A DNA stretch of 64,000 bases from Mesopusillimonas faecipullorum (GCF_020539505.1 NZ_JACDXW010000001.1:372001-436000); one strand, 5' to 3'. Positions 26,190 to 36,169 are shown, counted from the first letter of the stretch. A program made the numbers and translations. The notes: generated from the sequence alone by a model not told the origin.

Positions 26190-26903
26190 ATGGCGTTTAT
26201 CCGCTCCCTGCTTTATGCACTCTTTCTAGCCATTACCGTCATCCCGTATGCGGTTCTCAGTCTGCTCTGGTCTCCTCTACCCCAAAGACAGCGCTATCGC
26301 CTGACCACCGGATGGGCCAGGTTGGCTATCTGGGGCGCTCGCGTCATCGTGGGCATACGCTGGCAAGTCATAGGCAGCGAGAACTTCCCCAACGGCCGCG
26401 GCATCGTATTGGCCAAGCATCAATCAGCCTGGGAAACCTTGTTTCTTCCGGCCCACCTGCCACGCGAAGCCTGCTTCGTTTATAAAAAGGAACTGCATTA
26501 CATTCCCTTCTTCGGCTGGGGCTTGGCCACCTTGCGCATGATTCCCATCAACCGCAGCAAGGGTAAAGACGCTTTCGAGCAAATCGTGCGCATAGGCCGT
26601 CAACGTCTGGAAGAAGGACGATGGCCCACGCTGTTCCCTGAAGGCACCCGGGTTCCTCCGGGCAAGATGGGCCGTTTCAAAGCAGGCGGAGCCAAGCTGG
26701 CAGAACGTACCGGCGCCCCCGTCATTCCCATCGCCCACAACGCCGGCTCAGTCTGGCCGCGCAATGCTTTTATCAAGAAGCCGGGCCTGATCACCGTTTC
26801 TGTCGGCCCTTTGATTCAAACCGAAGGCAAGTCTGCCGACGCCATCAATCAAGAGGCGCGCGCCTGGATAGAACAGGAAATGCAGCGCCTGGAGTCAAAT
26901 TGA
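26190..26903 (+). CDS. plsC: 1-acylglycerol-3-phosphate O-acyltransferase (PlsC family)
   Basis: 237-residue inner-membrane acyltransferase making phosphatidic acid. An N-terminal hydrophobic helix (about 5-28) anchors it. The acceptor-site motif is KHQSAWETL (H77, with E82 at the position that is usually aspartate), followed by the FYxPxxN-like region RMIPINRSKG and the glycerophosphate-binding FPEGTRVPPGK. The ATG at 26190 is preferred over one at 26169 that overlaps gmhB. An HX4E catalytic pair is seen in related Burkholderiales proteins that I recall, so it is not necessarily a defect. Confidence 0.92.
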   Translation: MAFIRSLLYALFLAITVIPYAVLSLLWSPLPQRQRYRLTTGWARLAIWGARVIVGIRWQVIGSENFPNGRGIVLAKHQSAWETLFLPAHLPREACFVYKKELHYIPFFGWGLATLRMIPINRSKGKDAFEQIVRIGRQRLEEGRWPTLFPEGTRVPPGKMGRFKAGGAKLAERTGAPVIPIAHNAGSVWPRNAFIKKPGLITVSVGPLIQTEGKSADAINQEARAWIEQEMQRLESN

Positions 26904-26922
26904 CGAGCGGCTGCGTCACGCC

Positions 26923-27807
26923 ATGACCTCAAACTCTACCGAGCAGCTGGCACTATTTGATACCCCGCCAGCCCCTCCAGCGGCCCCACCGCCTGCAATA
27001 GCCCCGGCAACTCACACCAATGAGGCGCCCATACCCATCGCCTGCCCCGCGCAGTTAGCGCCCGGCGCGCGCTGGCGTGAAGTCGATACGCCCACCCAAC
27101 CCATAGGCTTCGTCTTGCGTCGATCCCGGCGCACCAGTATCGGGTTGACCGTTGGCGATGACGGCATCGTCGTCACGGCGCCCAAGTGGGTAACACTGGC
27201 TCAGGTGGATGGCGCGGTGCGGGAAAAAGCGCGATGGCTGCTCGACAAAATGCGCCAACGGCACCGTCGCCAACAGCAATTGGCCATGGCCGAAACGCAA
27301 TGGCGTGAAGGCGGACGTGTGCCGTATATGGGCCAATTCATCACTTTGCGTCTGGGTCACAGCGGCCACGGCCACATCTTTGAAGGCGAGCCCGCCAAGC
27401 CTCAGGCGGGGCAGGTACTGCATTTGGCCCTGCCTGCCGACGCCGATTCATCCCGGGTTCGTGACACCGTTCATGCATGGCTACAAAACATGGCCAAACG
27501 CCAGTTTGATGAACGCCTGCAACACTTCTTGCAGCGTAGCGGCGCCGTCATGCAGCGCTGGCGTCTATCTTCCGCCAATACCCGGTGGGGCTCTTGCAAT
27601 AGCGAGGGCAACATCATGCTTAACTGGCGCCTGATTCACTTCGAGCCAGTCATCATCGATTACGTCATCGCGCACGAAGTCGCCCATTTGCGGCATATGA
27701 ACCATGGGCCCGCCTTCTGGCAAGAAGTCGGCCGCCTGATGCCTGGCTTCGAAAGCGCGCGCCAAACCTTGCGCAATCATCATCCCGCCACCTTGCCTCT
27801 GCTGTAA
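26923..27807 (+). CDS. YgjP-like zinc metallopeptidase-fold protein (DUF45/WLM family)
   Basis: 294 residues. A Pro/Ala-rich, probably disordered N-terminus (about 1-45) precedes a domain with the core RRTSIGLTVGDDGIVVTAPKW, typical of YgjP/DUF45. The zinc site is VIAHEVAHLRHMNHGPAFW with H251, E252, H255 and H261, and SSANTRWGSCNSEGNIMLNWRL is the highly conserved family segment. No signal peptide, so cytoplasmic. Function in bacteria is poorly defined. It follows plsC by 19 bases, likely the same transcript. Confidence 0.88.
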   Translation: MTSNSTEQLALFDTPPAPPAAPPPAIAPATHTNEAPIPIACPAQLAPGARWREVDTPTQPIGFVLRRSRRTSIGLTVGDDGIVVTAPKWVTLAQVDGAVREKARWLLDKMRQRHRRQQQLAMAETQWREGGRVPYMGQFITLRLGHSGHGHIFEGEPAKPQAGQVLHLALPADADSSRVRDTVHAWLQNMAKRQFDERLQHFLQRSGAVMQRWRLSSANTRWGSCNSEGNIMLNWRLIHFEPVIIDYVIAHEVAHLRHMNHGPAFWQEVGRLMPGFESARQTLRNHHPATLPLL

Positions 27808-27864
27808 GCGGCACGGCTCAGGGACTACAATCCTGGCACATGACTTTTCACGGAGAACACTGCC

Positions 27865-28260
27865 ATGAGACTGCTGCACACCATGCTGCGTGTCGGTAAC
27901 CTAGAGCGATCCCTCGACTTCTATACCCAGGTGCTGGGTATGCGCGTCTTGCGTCGCAAAGACTATCCGGATGGGCGCTTTACCCTGGCTTTTCTGGGCT
28001 ATGTGGAAGAAAGCGAAGGTACCGTGCTGGAACTCACCCATAACTGGGACACCGAGCATTACGAACTGGGCACTGCCTACGGCCATATTGCAATCGAAGT
28101 CCAAGACGCCTACGAAGCCTGTCGTCTGATCAAAGAAAAAGGCGGGCGCGTCGTGCGCGAAGCCGGCCCCATGAAGCACGGCCAGACCGTCATCGCCTTT
28201 GTTGAAGACCCAGACGGCTATAAGGTAGAGCTGATTCAATCCGACACTCATAAAGACTAA
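27865..28260 (+). CDS. gloA: Lactoylglutathione lyase (glyoxalase I)
   Basis: 131-residue glyoxalase I converting the methylglyoxal-glutathione hemithioacetal to S-lactoylglutathione. Metal ligands of the VOC fold are apparent: H5 in [19 protein letters not shown]56 in LELTHNW, H74 in YGHIAIEV and E122 in YKVELIQ. Length is that of the E. coli Ni-type enzyme. GGAG lies upstream of the ATG. TACAAT at 27826-27831 is a possible -10. Confidence 0.95.
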   Translation: MRLLHTMLRVGNLERSLDFYTQVLGMRVLRRKDYPDGRFTLAFLGYVEESEGTVLELTHNWDTEHYELGTAYGHIAIEVQDAYEACRLIKEKGGRVVREAGPMKHGQTVIAFVEDPDGYKVELIQSDTHKD

Positions 28261-28272
28261 GCGCTTCCATCC

Positions 28273-29502
28273 ATGCTCAACATCCTCTGGCTGGCCTTCT
28301 TCCTTGTTGCTGCCTTGTCGGGGCTTGTTCAGCTTGTCTTTCTGCACGACACAGCCGTTTTTTCTCGTATTGTTCTTAGCCTGTTCGACATGGCCAAGCT
28401 CTCGGTCGAGATCATGCTGCTGCTGTTCGGCACCCTAACCTTATGGCTAGGTTTTCTGCGCATTGCCGAACAGGCGGGTCTGATTCAGCATCTGTCCCGC
28501 CTGCTTGCGCCACTGTTTCGCCGCTTGATGCCCGAGGTGCCCGCCGGGCATGAAGCCATTGGGCTCATCACCCTCAATTTCGCCGCCAACGGGCTGGGCC
28601 TGGACAACGCCGCTACGCCCATAGGGCTGCGCGCCATGCGCGCTTTACAGTCCCTGAACCCCAGCCCCGGCACGGCCACCAACGCCCAGATTCTCTTTCT
28701 GGTGCTCAATGCTTCATCGCTGACCTTACTGCCCGTTACCATCTTCATGTACCGGGCCCAACAAGGGGCTCCCGACCCCACCTTGGTGTTCCTGCCTATA
28801 TTGCTGGCCACCTCCATTTCCTCGCTATTCGCGCTTTTACTTGTGGCTACCGTACAGCGCCTGCGCATATTCGACCCGGTAGTATTGGCTTGGGTGGGGG
28901 GCTTGATTCTAGCGCTGGGCAGTTTCATGGCTTTACTGGCCACGCTATCCGCAGCTGCCATCAGCGCACTCTCATCGGTGCTGGGCAACATCGTTCTATT
29001 CGGCATCATCGTCGTCTTTCTTCTGGTGGGCGCTATCAAGAAGGTGCCGGTCTACGACGCATTTGTCGAGGGCGCCAAAGAAGGTTTTGACATAGGTCGC
29101 CAATTGCTGCCTTACCTGGTGGCGATGTTGTGCGCTATCGGCGCCCTGCGCGCCTCTGGGGCACTGGATGTGGCCTTGGAAGGCATACGCTGGCTGGTGC
29201 AAACCGCCGGCCTTGACGCGCGTTTTGTCGATGCCTTGCCAACCGCCTTGGTCAAGCCGTTTTCGGGCAGTGCGGCACGCGCGATGATGATAGAAACCAT
29301 GCAGCACTTTGGCGTGGACAGCTTCCCTGCGCTGTTGGCCGCCACCGTTCAAGGCAGTACCGAAACCACTTTCTACGTATTGGCGGTTTATTTCGGGGCC
29401 GTCAGCATTCAACGCACACGCCATGCGGTCAGTTGCGCCCTGACCGCAGACATCGTTGGCGTGTTGGCCTCTATTGGCGTGTGTTATTGGTTTTTTGGAT
29501 AA
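28273..29502 (+). CDS. SpmA/SpmB-like nucleoside-recognition (Gate) domain membrane protein
   Basis: 409-residue inner-membrane protein joining what in Bacillus are two separate spore-maturation proteins: an SpmA-like N-terminal half (GLITLNFAANGLGLDNAATPIGLRAM, LFLVLNASSLTLLPVTI) and an SpmB-like C-terminal half (KKVPVYDAFVEGAKEGFDIG, PTALVKPFSGSAARAMMIE, GSTETTFYVLAVYFGAV). Both halves carry Gate domains, membrane domains of transporter-like proteins. The fused form is common in Gram-negative bacteria that do not sporulate; role unknown. It starts 12 bases after gloA and is convergent with rsmA. Confidence 0.88.
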   Translation: MLNILWLAFFLVAALSGLVQLVFLHDTAVFSRIVLSLFDMAKLSVEIMLLLFGTLTLWLGFLRIAEQAGLIQHLSRLLAPLFRRLMPEVPAGHEAIGLITLNFAANGLGLDNAATPIGLRAMRALQSLNPSPGTATNAQILFLVLNASSLTLLPVTIFMYRAQQGAPDPTLVFLPILLATSISSLFALLLVATVQRLRIFDPVVLAWVGGLILALGSFMALLATLSAAAISALSSVLGNIVLFGIIVVFLLVGAIKKVPVYDAFVEGAKEGFDIGRQLLPYLVAMLCAIGALRASGALDVALEGIRWLVQTAGLDARFVDALPTALVKPFSGSAARAMMIETMQHFGVDSFPALLAATVQGSTETTFYVLAVYFGAVSIQRTRHAVSCALTADIVGVLASIGVCYWFFG

Positions 29503-29548
29503 CAAGCGCAAGGGGCTAAAGCATGCCGCCTTTGCCCCAGCCTTGACC

Positions 29549-29572
29549 AGGCTGACCTAGTCGTCAGCCTTT
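29549..29572 (+). terminator. Hairpin between spmAB-like gene and rsmA
   Basis: AGGCTGAC (29549-29556) and GTCAGCCT (29563-29570) form a perfect 8-bp stem with a six-base loop and a short TT tail. The right arm covers the rsmA stop codon (29564-29566 on the minus strand). Plausible end for the plus-strand transcript. Confidence 0.4.
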
Positions 29573-30352
29573 GATGCCGGCGGCATGCAACTGATCGGCC
29601 AACGCTATATATTGCCCTACGCTCAAGGTCTCGGCGCGCGCCGTAGGCTCTACCGCCGCAGCCTCCCAGTCTAGCAAGGCAGCCCAGTCCCCTAAAGCGC
29701 GGCGCAGCATCTTGCGCCGTTGCGCAAAAGCCCGGGCAACCAGTTGTGAAAACACAGCCGCATTTTTTGCCCTGGGATAATCGCCCTTTAAAGGTTCCAT
29801 ACGCACCACCGCCGACACCACTTTGGGTGGGGGGTCGAAAGCCTCTGGCGGCACGTCGAACAGTTTGTCCATCCAATAACGAGCCTGCAACATCACGGAT
29901 AAACGGCCATAGTCTGCCGAACCTGGCTCGGCCACCATGCGATCAATGACCTCGCGTTGAAGCATGAAATGCTGATCGCGGATGCAATCGGCGTACTGCA
30001 TCAAATGGAATAACAAGGGGCTGGAAATGTTATAGGGCAGATTGCCTACAACGCGCACCCCCTCGCCGAACTGGCTGAAGTCGACCGTCAGGGCGTCGGC
30101 TTCGACAACATGCAGACGCTCGGGCGTGTGGCGCTTGCGCAGGCGTGCTGCGAGATCGCGGTCTATCTCGACCACGTTCAGATGGGGTAAGCGGTCAAGC
30201 AAAGGCTGGGTAAGCGCAGACAAGCCTGGCCCGATTTCAACCACGACCTCGCCCGACTTGGGCGAGATCGCTTTTACGATACCGTAGATGATGGCTTCAT
30301 CGACCAAGAAGTGCTGGCCGAAGCGCTTGCGCGCCTGATGCGCGGCGGGCAT
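29564..30352 (-). CDS. rsmA: 16S rRNA (A1518/A1519-N6) dimethyltransferase RsmA (KsgA)
   Basis: 262-residue SAM-dependent enzyme dimethylating two adenines in helix 45 of 16S rRNA during small-subunit maturation. [25 protein letters not shown], the catalytic [14 protein letters not shown] and [11 protein letters not shown] motifs are all present. It follows surA by 13 bases. In many proteobacteria pdxA sits between surA and rsmA; it is absent here. Confidence 0.97.
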   Translation of the reverse strand: MPAAHQARKRFGQHFLVDEAIIYGIVKAISPKSGEVVVEIGPGLSALTQPLLDRLPHLNVVEIDRDLAARLRKRHTPERLHVVEADALTVDFSQFGEGVRVVGNLPYNISSPLLFHLMQYADCIRDQHFMLQREVIDRMVAEPGSADYGRLSVMLQARYWMDKLFDVPPEAFDPPPKVVSAVVRMEPLKGDYPRAKNAAVFSQLVARAFAQRRKMLRRALGDWAALLDWEAAAVEPTARAETLSVGQYIALADQLHAAGIKG

Positions 30353-30365
30353 GTGTTCCCCCCGC

Positions 30366-31835
30366 TCAGCGTGCGCGGCGCCGCGACTGAGGCTCCAGGC
30401 GGTTATCGATAAAAGCCTGGCCGTGCAACTGCCCCAGCCATTCTTCGAATGCGGGCTCTGCGCGACGTTGGAACAACTGCTGACGCGCCTGCATACGACG
30501 GTATTCGTCTTCCATGTCTTTGGTGCGCCGCTCTTCCACCTTGATCAGGTGCCAGCCAAAAGGAGACTGCACAACTGGGCTGAGTTGGCCAGGCTGCAAG
30601 GCGTCCATGGCTTGCTCGAACTGAGGCACCATGTCACCCGGTGTGGCCCAACCCAGATCCCCGCCTTGCGGCGCGGAAGCGTCTTCCGAATAGCGGCGTG
30701 CCAGATCGTCGAAAGACTCGCCCATTTCTATACGCTGACGCAATTGCTCGAGACGCTGCACGGCGCGTTCTTCCGTCATGGCTGGAGAGGCCTTAATCAA
30801 GATGTGTCGCGCCCGTGTTTGGGTCACCATGACCGGGCCGGTCGGGGCGGCGTTTGCGCCCTGCTCTGCCGTCTGGTTGGCCACTGCCACCGGAGGAGAG
30901 CTATCGGCGCGGCTGACAACCTTGATGATGTGAAAGCCGTTACCGCTTTGGATCAAGCCACTGACGCCCCCTTCGGGCACCTGACGCACCGCTTCGATGA
31001 AGAGGTCCGGCCAGCCGTCAACGGGACGCATCCCCATCTCGCCCCCTTTTAGCGCTTCGGGACCATCCGAGGCTGACGCCGCCAGCGCGGCAAAATCGGC
31101 GCCCGTATTCAGGCGCTGCAGCAGGCTTTCAGCTTTGGCGCGCAATTGCGCGACTTGCGAGGCCGAAGCGCCTTCCGGCACTGCCACCAGAATTTGCGAG
31201 AGCCCCAGCATAAGGGGCTCGGGCGCTTGCTGCCCGGCTCCGCCCAGCGCACTCAAGCGATTGCCACGATGCTGGTTTTTGAGGAAAGAGTCGACCTCTG
31301 CGTCTGAAACCATGATCTGATTTTCGACGACGCGGTGACGCAACTGATCGTTGCGGATCTCGAGCTTGAGATCGCCAAGATAGTCTTCCCACTGCGCACC
31401 GCTTTTGTTGATCTCGGCTCGCAGTTGATCGGGCGTCAGATTATTGCGCCTGGCAATCGACAAGACGGCTGACTCGACCTGCGCATCATTGACCTTGATG
31501 TTCAAACGCTCGGCCTCTTGATCCAGCAGCGTGTCAATGATCATGCGCTGCAATACCTGTTTGCGCAGGATGTCACCCTCGGGAGCGGGGATGTTTTGAC
31601 GGGCAAGCTGAGCCGTCGCCTTGTTGGTTTCCTGCTCGAGCTGGCGCAGCGTGATGACCTGCTTGTTGACGATTGCGGCAATGCCATCGACGAACTGCGA
31701 GGGCTGTGCGGCCGGTTGCGCAGCCGCCTGGGGGGCTGCCTGCTTGCCTGCCGTCTGCGCCCACGTGGTGCCCGCAAGCAGCAGGCATACCGTTGCGCTC
31801 AGCGTCCGGCGCATGACGTGGTCGAAGGACATCAT
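30366..31835 (-). CDS. surA: Periplasmic peptidyl-prolyl isomerase/chaperone SurA
   Basis: 489-residue outer-membrane-protein chaperone. A signal peptide ([20 protein letters not shown], cleaved near residue 27) leads into a Gln/Ala-rich linker, the SurA_N chaperone domain ([19 protein letters not shown]), and two parvulin PPIase domains (first around [17 protein letters not shown], second around [19 protein letters not shown] with [19 protein letters not shown] and [14 protein letters not shown]). Start ATG overlaps the lptD stop as ATGA. Both genes serve outer-membrane assembly; LptD itself is a SurA client. Confidence 0.96.
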   Translation of the reverse strand: MMSFDHVMRRTLSATVCLLLAGTTWAQTAGKQAAPQAAAQPAAQPSQFVDGIAAIVNKQVITLRQLEQETNKATAQLARQNIPAPEGDILRKQVLQRMIIDTLLDQEAERLNIKVNDAQVESAVLSIARRNNLTPDQLRAEINKSGAQWEDYLGDLKLEIRNDQLRHRVVENQIMVSDAEVDSFLKNQHRGNRLSALGGAGQQAPEPLMLGLSQILVAVPEGASASQVAQLRAKAESLLQRLNTGADFAALAASASDGPEALKGGEMGMRPVDGWPDLFIEAVRQVPEGGVSGLIQSGNGFHIIKVVSRADSSPPVAVANQTAEQGANAAPTGPVMVTQTRARHILIKASPAMTEERAVQRLEQLRQRIEMGESFDDLARRYSEDASAPQGGDLGWATPGDMVPQFEQAMDALQPGQLSPVVQSPFGWHLIKVEERRTKDMEDEYRRMQARQQLFQRRAEPAFEEWLGQLHGQAFIDNRLEPQSRRRAR

Positions 31836-34228
31836 TCATACCTCTCGTAGGTGGTTGTTTCGGGGATGGGCGGCGTCACGGACTGATATCCGTTGATGGC
31901 CTTGGACAGCATGCCCAATGGGTCCGTACCCAGCGAACCCAACCCTAGCAATTCAAGTTGGAAGAAAACCGCCGTATTGGTGGTTTGCTCGGAGACGGCG
32001 TAGCGCTGGTAAACCGTGCGGGCCACCCAGCAGCAATCGCCTTTGTATTCGAAGCCCAGCACCAGCTGGGTAGAGCGTTTTTCTTGCAGGGAATAATCTA
32101 CCCTGCCCACGGCGAAAATCTTGGAACTCAAAGGCCATTGTCCCGACAGCGACATTTGCTCTTTGCTGTTGTCTATGTAGTTGATGGCATTGACCACACT
32201 GGGATCGACCAACTGTGCAGGGTCACGCTCGTAGCGGTAGTTCAGGGCCAACAGCGCCAGGCGCTTGGGCTGCCACCTCACGCCCGCACTCATGCGGTTG
32301 CGTTCACGAGATTCGGGGTTCACTTGAGCATCAAAGCGCAAGTCCAGTTTATCCGTCAGGGCCGCGTTGACGCCCAGCAGATAATCCGACTTGGTGCTCG
32401 TACGCGGCTTGGCACCCGGCATCGTGACTTTCTGATTTTCAAAATACAGGCGCTGCGCCACCGAGAGGGACAAACGCTCGGCCCCCGTGCTTTCGTCTAG
32501 CCAGCGCGAGGTCAGGCCCAAAGTCAGTTGGTTGGCATTGGCAATGCGATCCCACCCACCACTGAACAGGTTTTCTTCGAAGGCCTGCGCAAAGTTGAAC
32601 GAGGCGATGCTGGTGTCGTAAATGGGAATGGACGCCTGATCGCGATACGGTACATACAAGTAGTACAACCTGGGCTCTAGTGTTTGAATCGCGGCATTGC
32701 CAAAGAGCGAGGTAGGCCGCTCGAAAGTCATGCCGGTATCGAGCGACAGCAGCGGCAAGGCCCGGGACTGCGTACGGGGCGTGCCCGGCAAACGCCCGTT
32801 GTAGCCGTCTGCCCCCAATGCAAATCCATGCCAATCAGTGTGATATTGGCTAAGGTGCATGGCCGCCTTGGGCACCATGTACCAGCCTGCACGAATAATG
32901 GGGTAGGCAATACTGTTGTAAGAACTGACCCGCTGGCCGTCGTAGGACTGCCTGGGGAAAAGGCTGGGGTTGTAGGGATAGGGATGGAAAGGATCCCTAT
33001 ACTTGGGCATCTTGAACTGCGTGGCGTAATTATCAGACGTGAGGTCGAAACCGCCCCAGTTGTAACGCGCCCCGCGCACATAAAGCTCGGGCAGTTTGTC
33101 GTATTGCGGCAAACGGGAGTATTGGGCGGTTCGGTCTTGCAGCGTTTGGTAAGTTAGCGTTTGAACGTGCGCCTGCCAATACTTGGAGCCCGACCAACCC
33201 AGCGTGGCCATGCTGGGAATGGAATCTATCGAGGCCTCGTTAAGGCCCAAAGAGGTGAAGTCGCGGTAATAATCGTCGTCAGAGACGCGATGCAGATCGA
33301 TAGCCGAGTAAAACCCATTGCCCAAATTGTGATTATGCTGCCACCTGTACATCCACCTATCGGTGTCGGCACGACGATCTTTGTTCAAGTAGGTGCCCGT
33401 AAGCTGACCTTCGTAGTCGCTACCCAAGTAGCGAAACTCGGTGCCCAACTGCACGCCGCGCTTGGCCATGAAACGTGGGGTCAGCGTAAGATCGTAATTG
33501 GGGGCCAGGTTGAAGTAATAGGGCACTGACAGTTCGAGCCCGCTATTACTGGAACCGCCATAGGTAGGTAGCAAAAAGCCCGACTTGCGTTCTTTGCGCA
33601 AAGGAAAAGACAAGTAGGGCGAAGCCAAGATGGGTACGCCCTTGAAGAACAGCACGCCATTGCGAGCCACGCCTTCGTTTTTGTCTATGTAGAAATCCAC
33701 GCGCGGCGAGGTGATATGCCAGGCAGGCTCAGGACACGGGCAGGCCACATAAAAGGCTTCCGTCAGGCGCATGTGGTCGCGACTGAAAATCTCGCCAAAC
33801 TCGGCTCGGCCCGAGCCTCCGCCCTCGCCCAAAATGAATGTCGGCGCCGTGATTTCGCCGGTTTCACCATCCATGTTGTAACTGAACGAACTGCTATTGA
33901 CGATGGTGCCGTCGCGCATGATCAAGCCACTGCCCTGCACATCGACTTGGCCGGTATCGCGTTGATAGTCGATGCGGTCGCCCTTGACGACTGAATCGAT
34001 ACGCCGAACCTCGGCCTTACCGGTCAGAATCAGCTTGCCGTCTTCGTCGGTACGCACATCATCGGCAACCGAAAACACCGGCATATCGGACTCTTGAACT
34101 TCGTGTGGACGCAGTTGCGGAGAGATGATCAGCTCGGGCGCAGGAGGCGCGGGCAGCCGGGATTGGGCCGATGCAGCCGCAGCGACAGCCCCCAACAGAG
34201 AAAACGTAGCCCACTTAAACCAATGCAC
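31832..34228 (-). CDS. lptD: LPS-assembly protein LptD
   Basis: Outer-membrane beta-barrel that inserts LPS into the outer leaflet together with LptE (39603-40274 here). From a GTG at 34228 it is 798 residues with signal peptide MHWFKWATFSLLGAVAAAAS. The N-terminal OstA jellyroll (VFSVADDVRTDEDGKLILTGKAEVRR) and barrel (FPLRKERKSGFLLPTYGGSS, PTRSQ-like extracellular segments, terminal LELLGLGSLGTDP) are clear. The open frame extends to 34474, but that would overlap divergent amgK; a GTG at 34255 is the alternative. Cysteines expected for the LptD disulfides are few: CPCPEP (two) and CCW (two). Coupled to surA. Confidence 0.93.
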   Translation of the reverse strand: MHWFKWATFSLLGAVAAAASAQSRLPAPPAPELIISPQLRPHEVQESDMPVFSVADDVRTDEDGKLILTGKAEVRRIDSVVKGDRIDYQRDTGQVDVQGSGLIMRDGTIVNSSSFSYNMDGETGEITAPTFILGEGGGSGRAEFGEIFSRDHMRLTEAFYVACPCPEPAWHITSPRVDFYIDKNEGVARNGVLFFKGVPILASPYLSFPLRKERKSGFLLPTYGGSSNSGLELSVPYYFNLAPNYDLTLTPRFMAKRGVQLGTEFRYLGSDYEGQLTGTYLNKDRRADTDRWMYRWQHNHNLGNGFYSAIDLHRVSDDDYYRDFTSLGLNEASIDSIPSMATLGWSGSKYWQAHVQTLTYQTLQDRTAQYSRLPQYDKLPELYVRGARYNWGGFDLTSDNYATQFKMPKYRDPFHPYPYNPSLFPRQSYDGQRVSSYNSIAYPIIRAGWYMVPKAAMHLSQYHTDWHGFALGADGYNGRLPGTPRTQSRALPLLSLDTGMTFERPTSLFGNAAIQTLEPRLYYLYVPYRDQASIPIYDTSIASFNFAQAFEENLFSGGWDRIANANQLTLGLTSRWLDESTGAERLSLSVAQRLYFENQKVTMPGAKPRTSTKSDYLLGVNAALTDKLDLRFDAQVNPESRERNRMSAGVRWQPKRLALLALNYRYERDPAQLVDPSVVNAINYIDNSKEQMSLSGQWPLSSKIFAVGRVDYSLQEKRSTQLVLGFEYKGDCCWVARTVYQRYAVSEQTTNTAVFFQLELLGLGSLGTDPLGMLSKAINGYQSVTPPIPETTTYERYE

Positions 34229-34297
34229 GCGCAAAATGCCCCAATAAACAAACACCCGGTCGCCACACGAGCCATGCCGGAACGACCCGCGACCCGG

Positions 34298-34304
34298 TAT
34301 TATA
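34298..34304. promoter_or_regulatory. Candidate shared -10 region for lptD (minus) and amgK (plus)
   Basis: TATTATA at 34298-34304 reads TATAAT on the minus strand (34299-34304) and TATTAT on the plus strand (34298-34303). It lies in the 163-base divergent region (34229-34391), well placed for an lptD leader of about 40-65 bases. No clear -35 on either side. Confidence 0.4.
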
Positions 34305-34391
34305 AATAAGGACGCCGTTTGCGCGGCGCCAACTTGCTTTAACCTGGTGCGAACGCCTCTGCGCCGCACGTTCCGCTTACGGTAGCCCCTC

Positions 34392-35435
34392 TTGAATCCG
34401 CCTTCCGATACCCGCCTGCCCATTGTCCAGCAATGGCTTTCCAGCTTGCCAGCCCATCTGGGGATTGACATCACCAGCCTGCGCCCTGCTTCCAGCGATG
34501 CCAGTTTCCGCCGCTATTTTCGCGTTAACAGCCATGGCAATACTCGGATCGTTATGGACGCCCCGCCCCCCCAGGAAGACTGCCGGCCCTTCTTGCATGT
34601 GAGCCGCCTACTGCAAAGCGCCGGTCTGAACGTGCCCGAAGCCTTGGCTACCGACCTGGATCAAGGCCTGTTGCTGCTGACCGATCTGGGCCCAGCCACC
34701 TACTATGACACGGTCTCGCGCCACGATCTACCGGATCATACGCTGCAGCTTATGTACCGCGACGCCATTCAGGCTTTGGTGCGTATGCAGCAGGCCGGCA
34801 CCCGAGGACTGCCTTCTTACACCGAAGCCAAATTACTGCAAGAGCTAGAGCTCTTCCCGCAATGGTATGCGCAAAAGCATTGCCAAGCCACCTTGACGGC
34901 CAGCGAATCAGACATGCTTGCCTCTATTTTTGCAGAATTGGCGCGCGAGGCCGCTGCGCAGCCTACCGTCTTCGTGCATCGCGACTTCCATTCACCCAAC
35001 CTGATGTACTGCCAACGGCCGGAACATGGCTCGAATCCCGGCATCATCGACTATCAAGACGCTTTGTTAGGCCCTATTACCTACGACTTGGCTTCTTTGG
35101 TGATGGATGCACGCACCACCTGGGAAGAGCCCATGCAGTTGGACTGGGCGATTCGTTACTGGGAAGCCGCACGCAAGGCAGGGCTGCCCGTGCCAGAGGA
35201 TTTCGCCGACTTGCACCAGTCTTACGAGCAGATGTCACTGCAACGCAACCTGCGCATTCTGGGTGTCTTTGCCCGACTCTGGCACCGCGATGGCAAGCAG
35301 CAATACCTGGATCACATACCGCGTGTCAGCGCCTATGTGCGCCAAGTTGCGGTGCGCTACGACCGTTTTCTCCCACTCCTGCGTTTGCTTGATCGCCTGG
35401 AGTCGCGTCAGACCATTACGGGCTTCACTTTCTGA
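34392..35435 (+). CDS. amgK: N-acetylmuramate/N-acetylglucosamine anomeric kinase AmgK (phosphotransferase family)
   Basis: 347-residue aminoglycoside-phosphotransferase-fold kinase that phosphorylates MurNAc at C1 in cell-wall recycling. SSDASFRRYFRV at the N-terminal lobe, the catalytic loop FVHRDFHSPNLMY and metal-binding IIDYQDALLGPITYDLASL are the AmgK pattern. Starts with TTG; no ATG fits. The stop overlaps murU by one base (TGATG), which strongly supports the AmgK assignment since the two enzymes act in sequence. Confidence 0.93.
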   Translation: MNPPSDTRLPIVQQWLSSLPAHLGIDITSLRPASSDASFRRYFRVNSHGNTRIVMDAPPPQEDCRPFLHVSRLLQSAGLNVPEALATDLDQGLLLLTDLGPATYYDTVSRHDLPDHTLQLMYRDAIQALVRMQQAGTRGLPSYTEAKLLQELELFPQWYAQKHCQATLTASESDMLASIFAELAREAAAQPTVFVHRDFHSPNLMYCQRPEHGSNPGIIDYQDALLGPITYDLASLVMDARTTWEEPMQLDWAIRYWEAARKAGLPVPEDFADLHQSYEQMSLQRNLRILGVFARLWHRDGKQQYLDHIPRVSAYVRQVAVRYDRFLPLLRLLDRLESRQTITGFTF

Positions 35436-36169
35436 TGCGAGCCATGATACTGGCGGCGGGGCGCGGCGAGCGCATGCGCCCCCTGACCAACGCTCTACCC
35501 AAACCTTTGCTGCGGGCGGGCGGGCGGCCACTGATACTCTGGCATATTCTGCGTTTGTCGCGTGCCGGTTTTCACGACATCGTCATCAACCACGCGTGGC
35601 TGGGCCATAAACTGGAACAAGCGCTGGGGGATGGGCGCCAGTACGGTGTCCGTCTGCATTATTCGGCGGAAAGCACCGCGCTTGAAACCGCGGGTGGCAT
35701 CGCCCATGCCTTACCCCTGCTGGGCGAATCCCCCTTCTTGGTGATTAACGGCGACGTTTGGTGCGACTGGCAGCCACAGCAGGCGCGAGCGCTGGCGCAT
35801 GGCCTAAGTCCCAAGCGCGACCTGGCTTGCCTCCTGCTGACCGACAATCCTGCGCACCATCCCCAAGGCGACTTCCTGCTAGATCCAAACGGGCGCGTGC
35901 ACGACCCCCGCGCCCGGCAAACCGTAACATTCCGTCCCCAGACACATCTAACGTTTACAGGCATAGGCGTGTATCATCCAGCACTGTTTGCTGGCGTGCG
36001 CGCCGATCAACCCGCCCCTTTGGCGCCGCTTCTGCGTAAGGCTATGCAGCAAGGTCAAGTAGCCGGCGTTCACTACCATGGCGCTTGGATGGATATCGGC
36101 ACCCCTGCGCGCCTGGCCGACTTGGATGCCAGGCTACAAGCTCAGGCATCCTCTCTACATACATTCTGA
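35435..36169 (+). CDS. murU: N-acetylmuramate alpha-1-phosphate uridylyltransferase MurU
   Basis: 244-residue nucleotidyltransferase converting MurNAc-1-P to UDP-MurNAc, bypassing de novo MurA/MurB steps and therefore linked to intrinsic fosfomycin tolerance in Pseudomonas. The N-terminus MILAAGRGERMRPLTNALPK is the NTP-binding signature; INGDVWCDW holds the metal-binding aspartate and YHGAWMDIGTPARL closes the active site. Coupled to amgK by a one-base overlap. Confidence 0.93.
   Translation: MRAMILAAGRGERMRPLTNALPKPLLRAGGRPLILWHILRLSRAGFHDIVINHAWLGHKLEQALGDGRQYGVRLHYSAESTALETAGGIAHALPLLGESPFLVINGDVWCDWQPQQARALAHGLSPKRDLACLLLTDNPAHHPQGDFLLDPNGRVHDPRARQTVTFRPQTHLTFTGIGVYHPALFAGVRADQPAPLAPLLRKAMQQGQVAGVHYHGAWMDIGTPARLADLDARLQAQASSLHTF

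Noticed and set aside
31832-34474. The longest start for lptD at 34474 (880 residues)
   Set aside because: It would overlap divergent amgK by 83 bases and puts about 80 atypical basic residues before an evident signal peptide.
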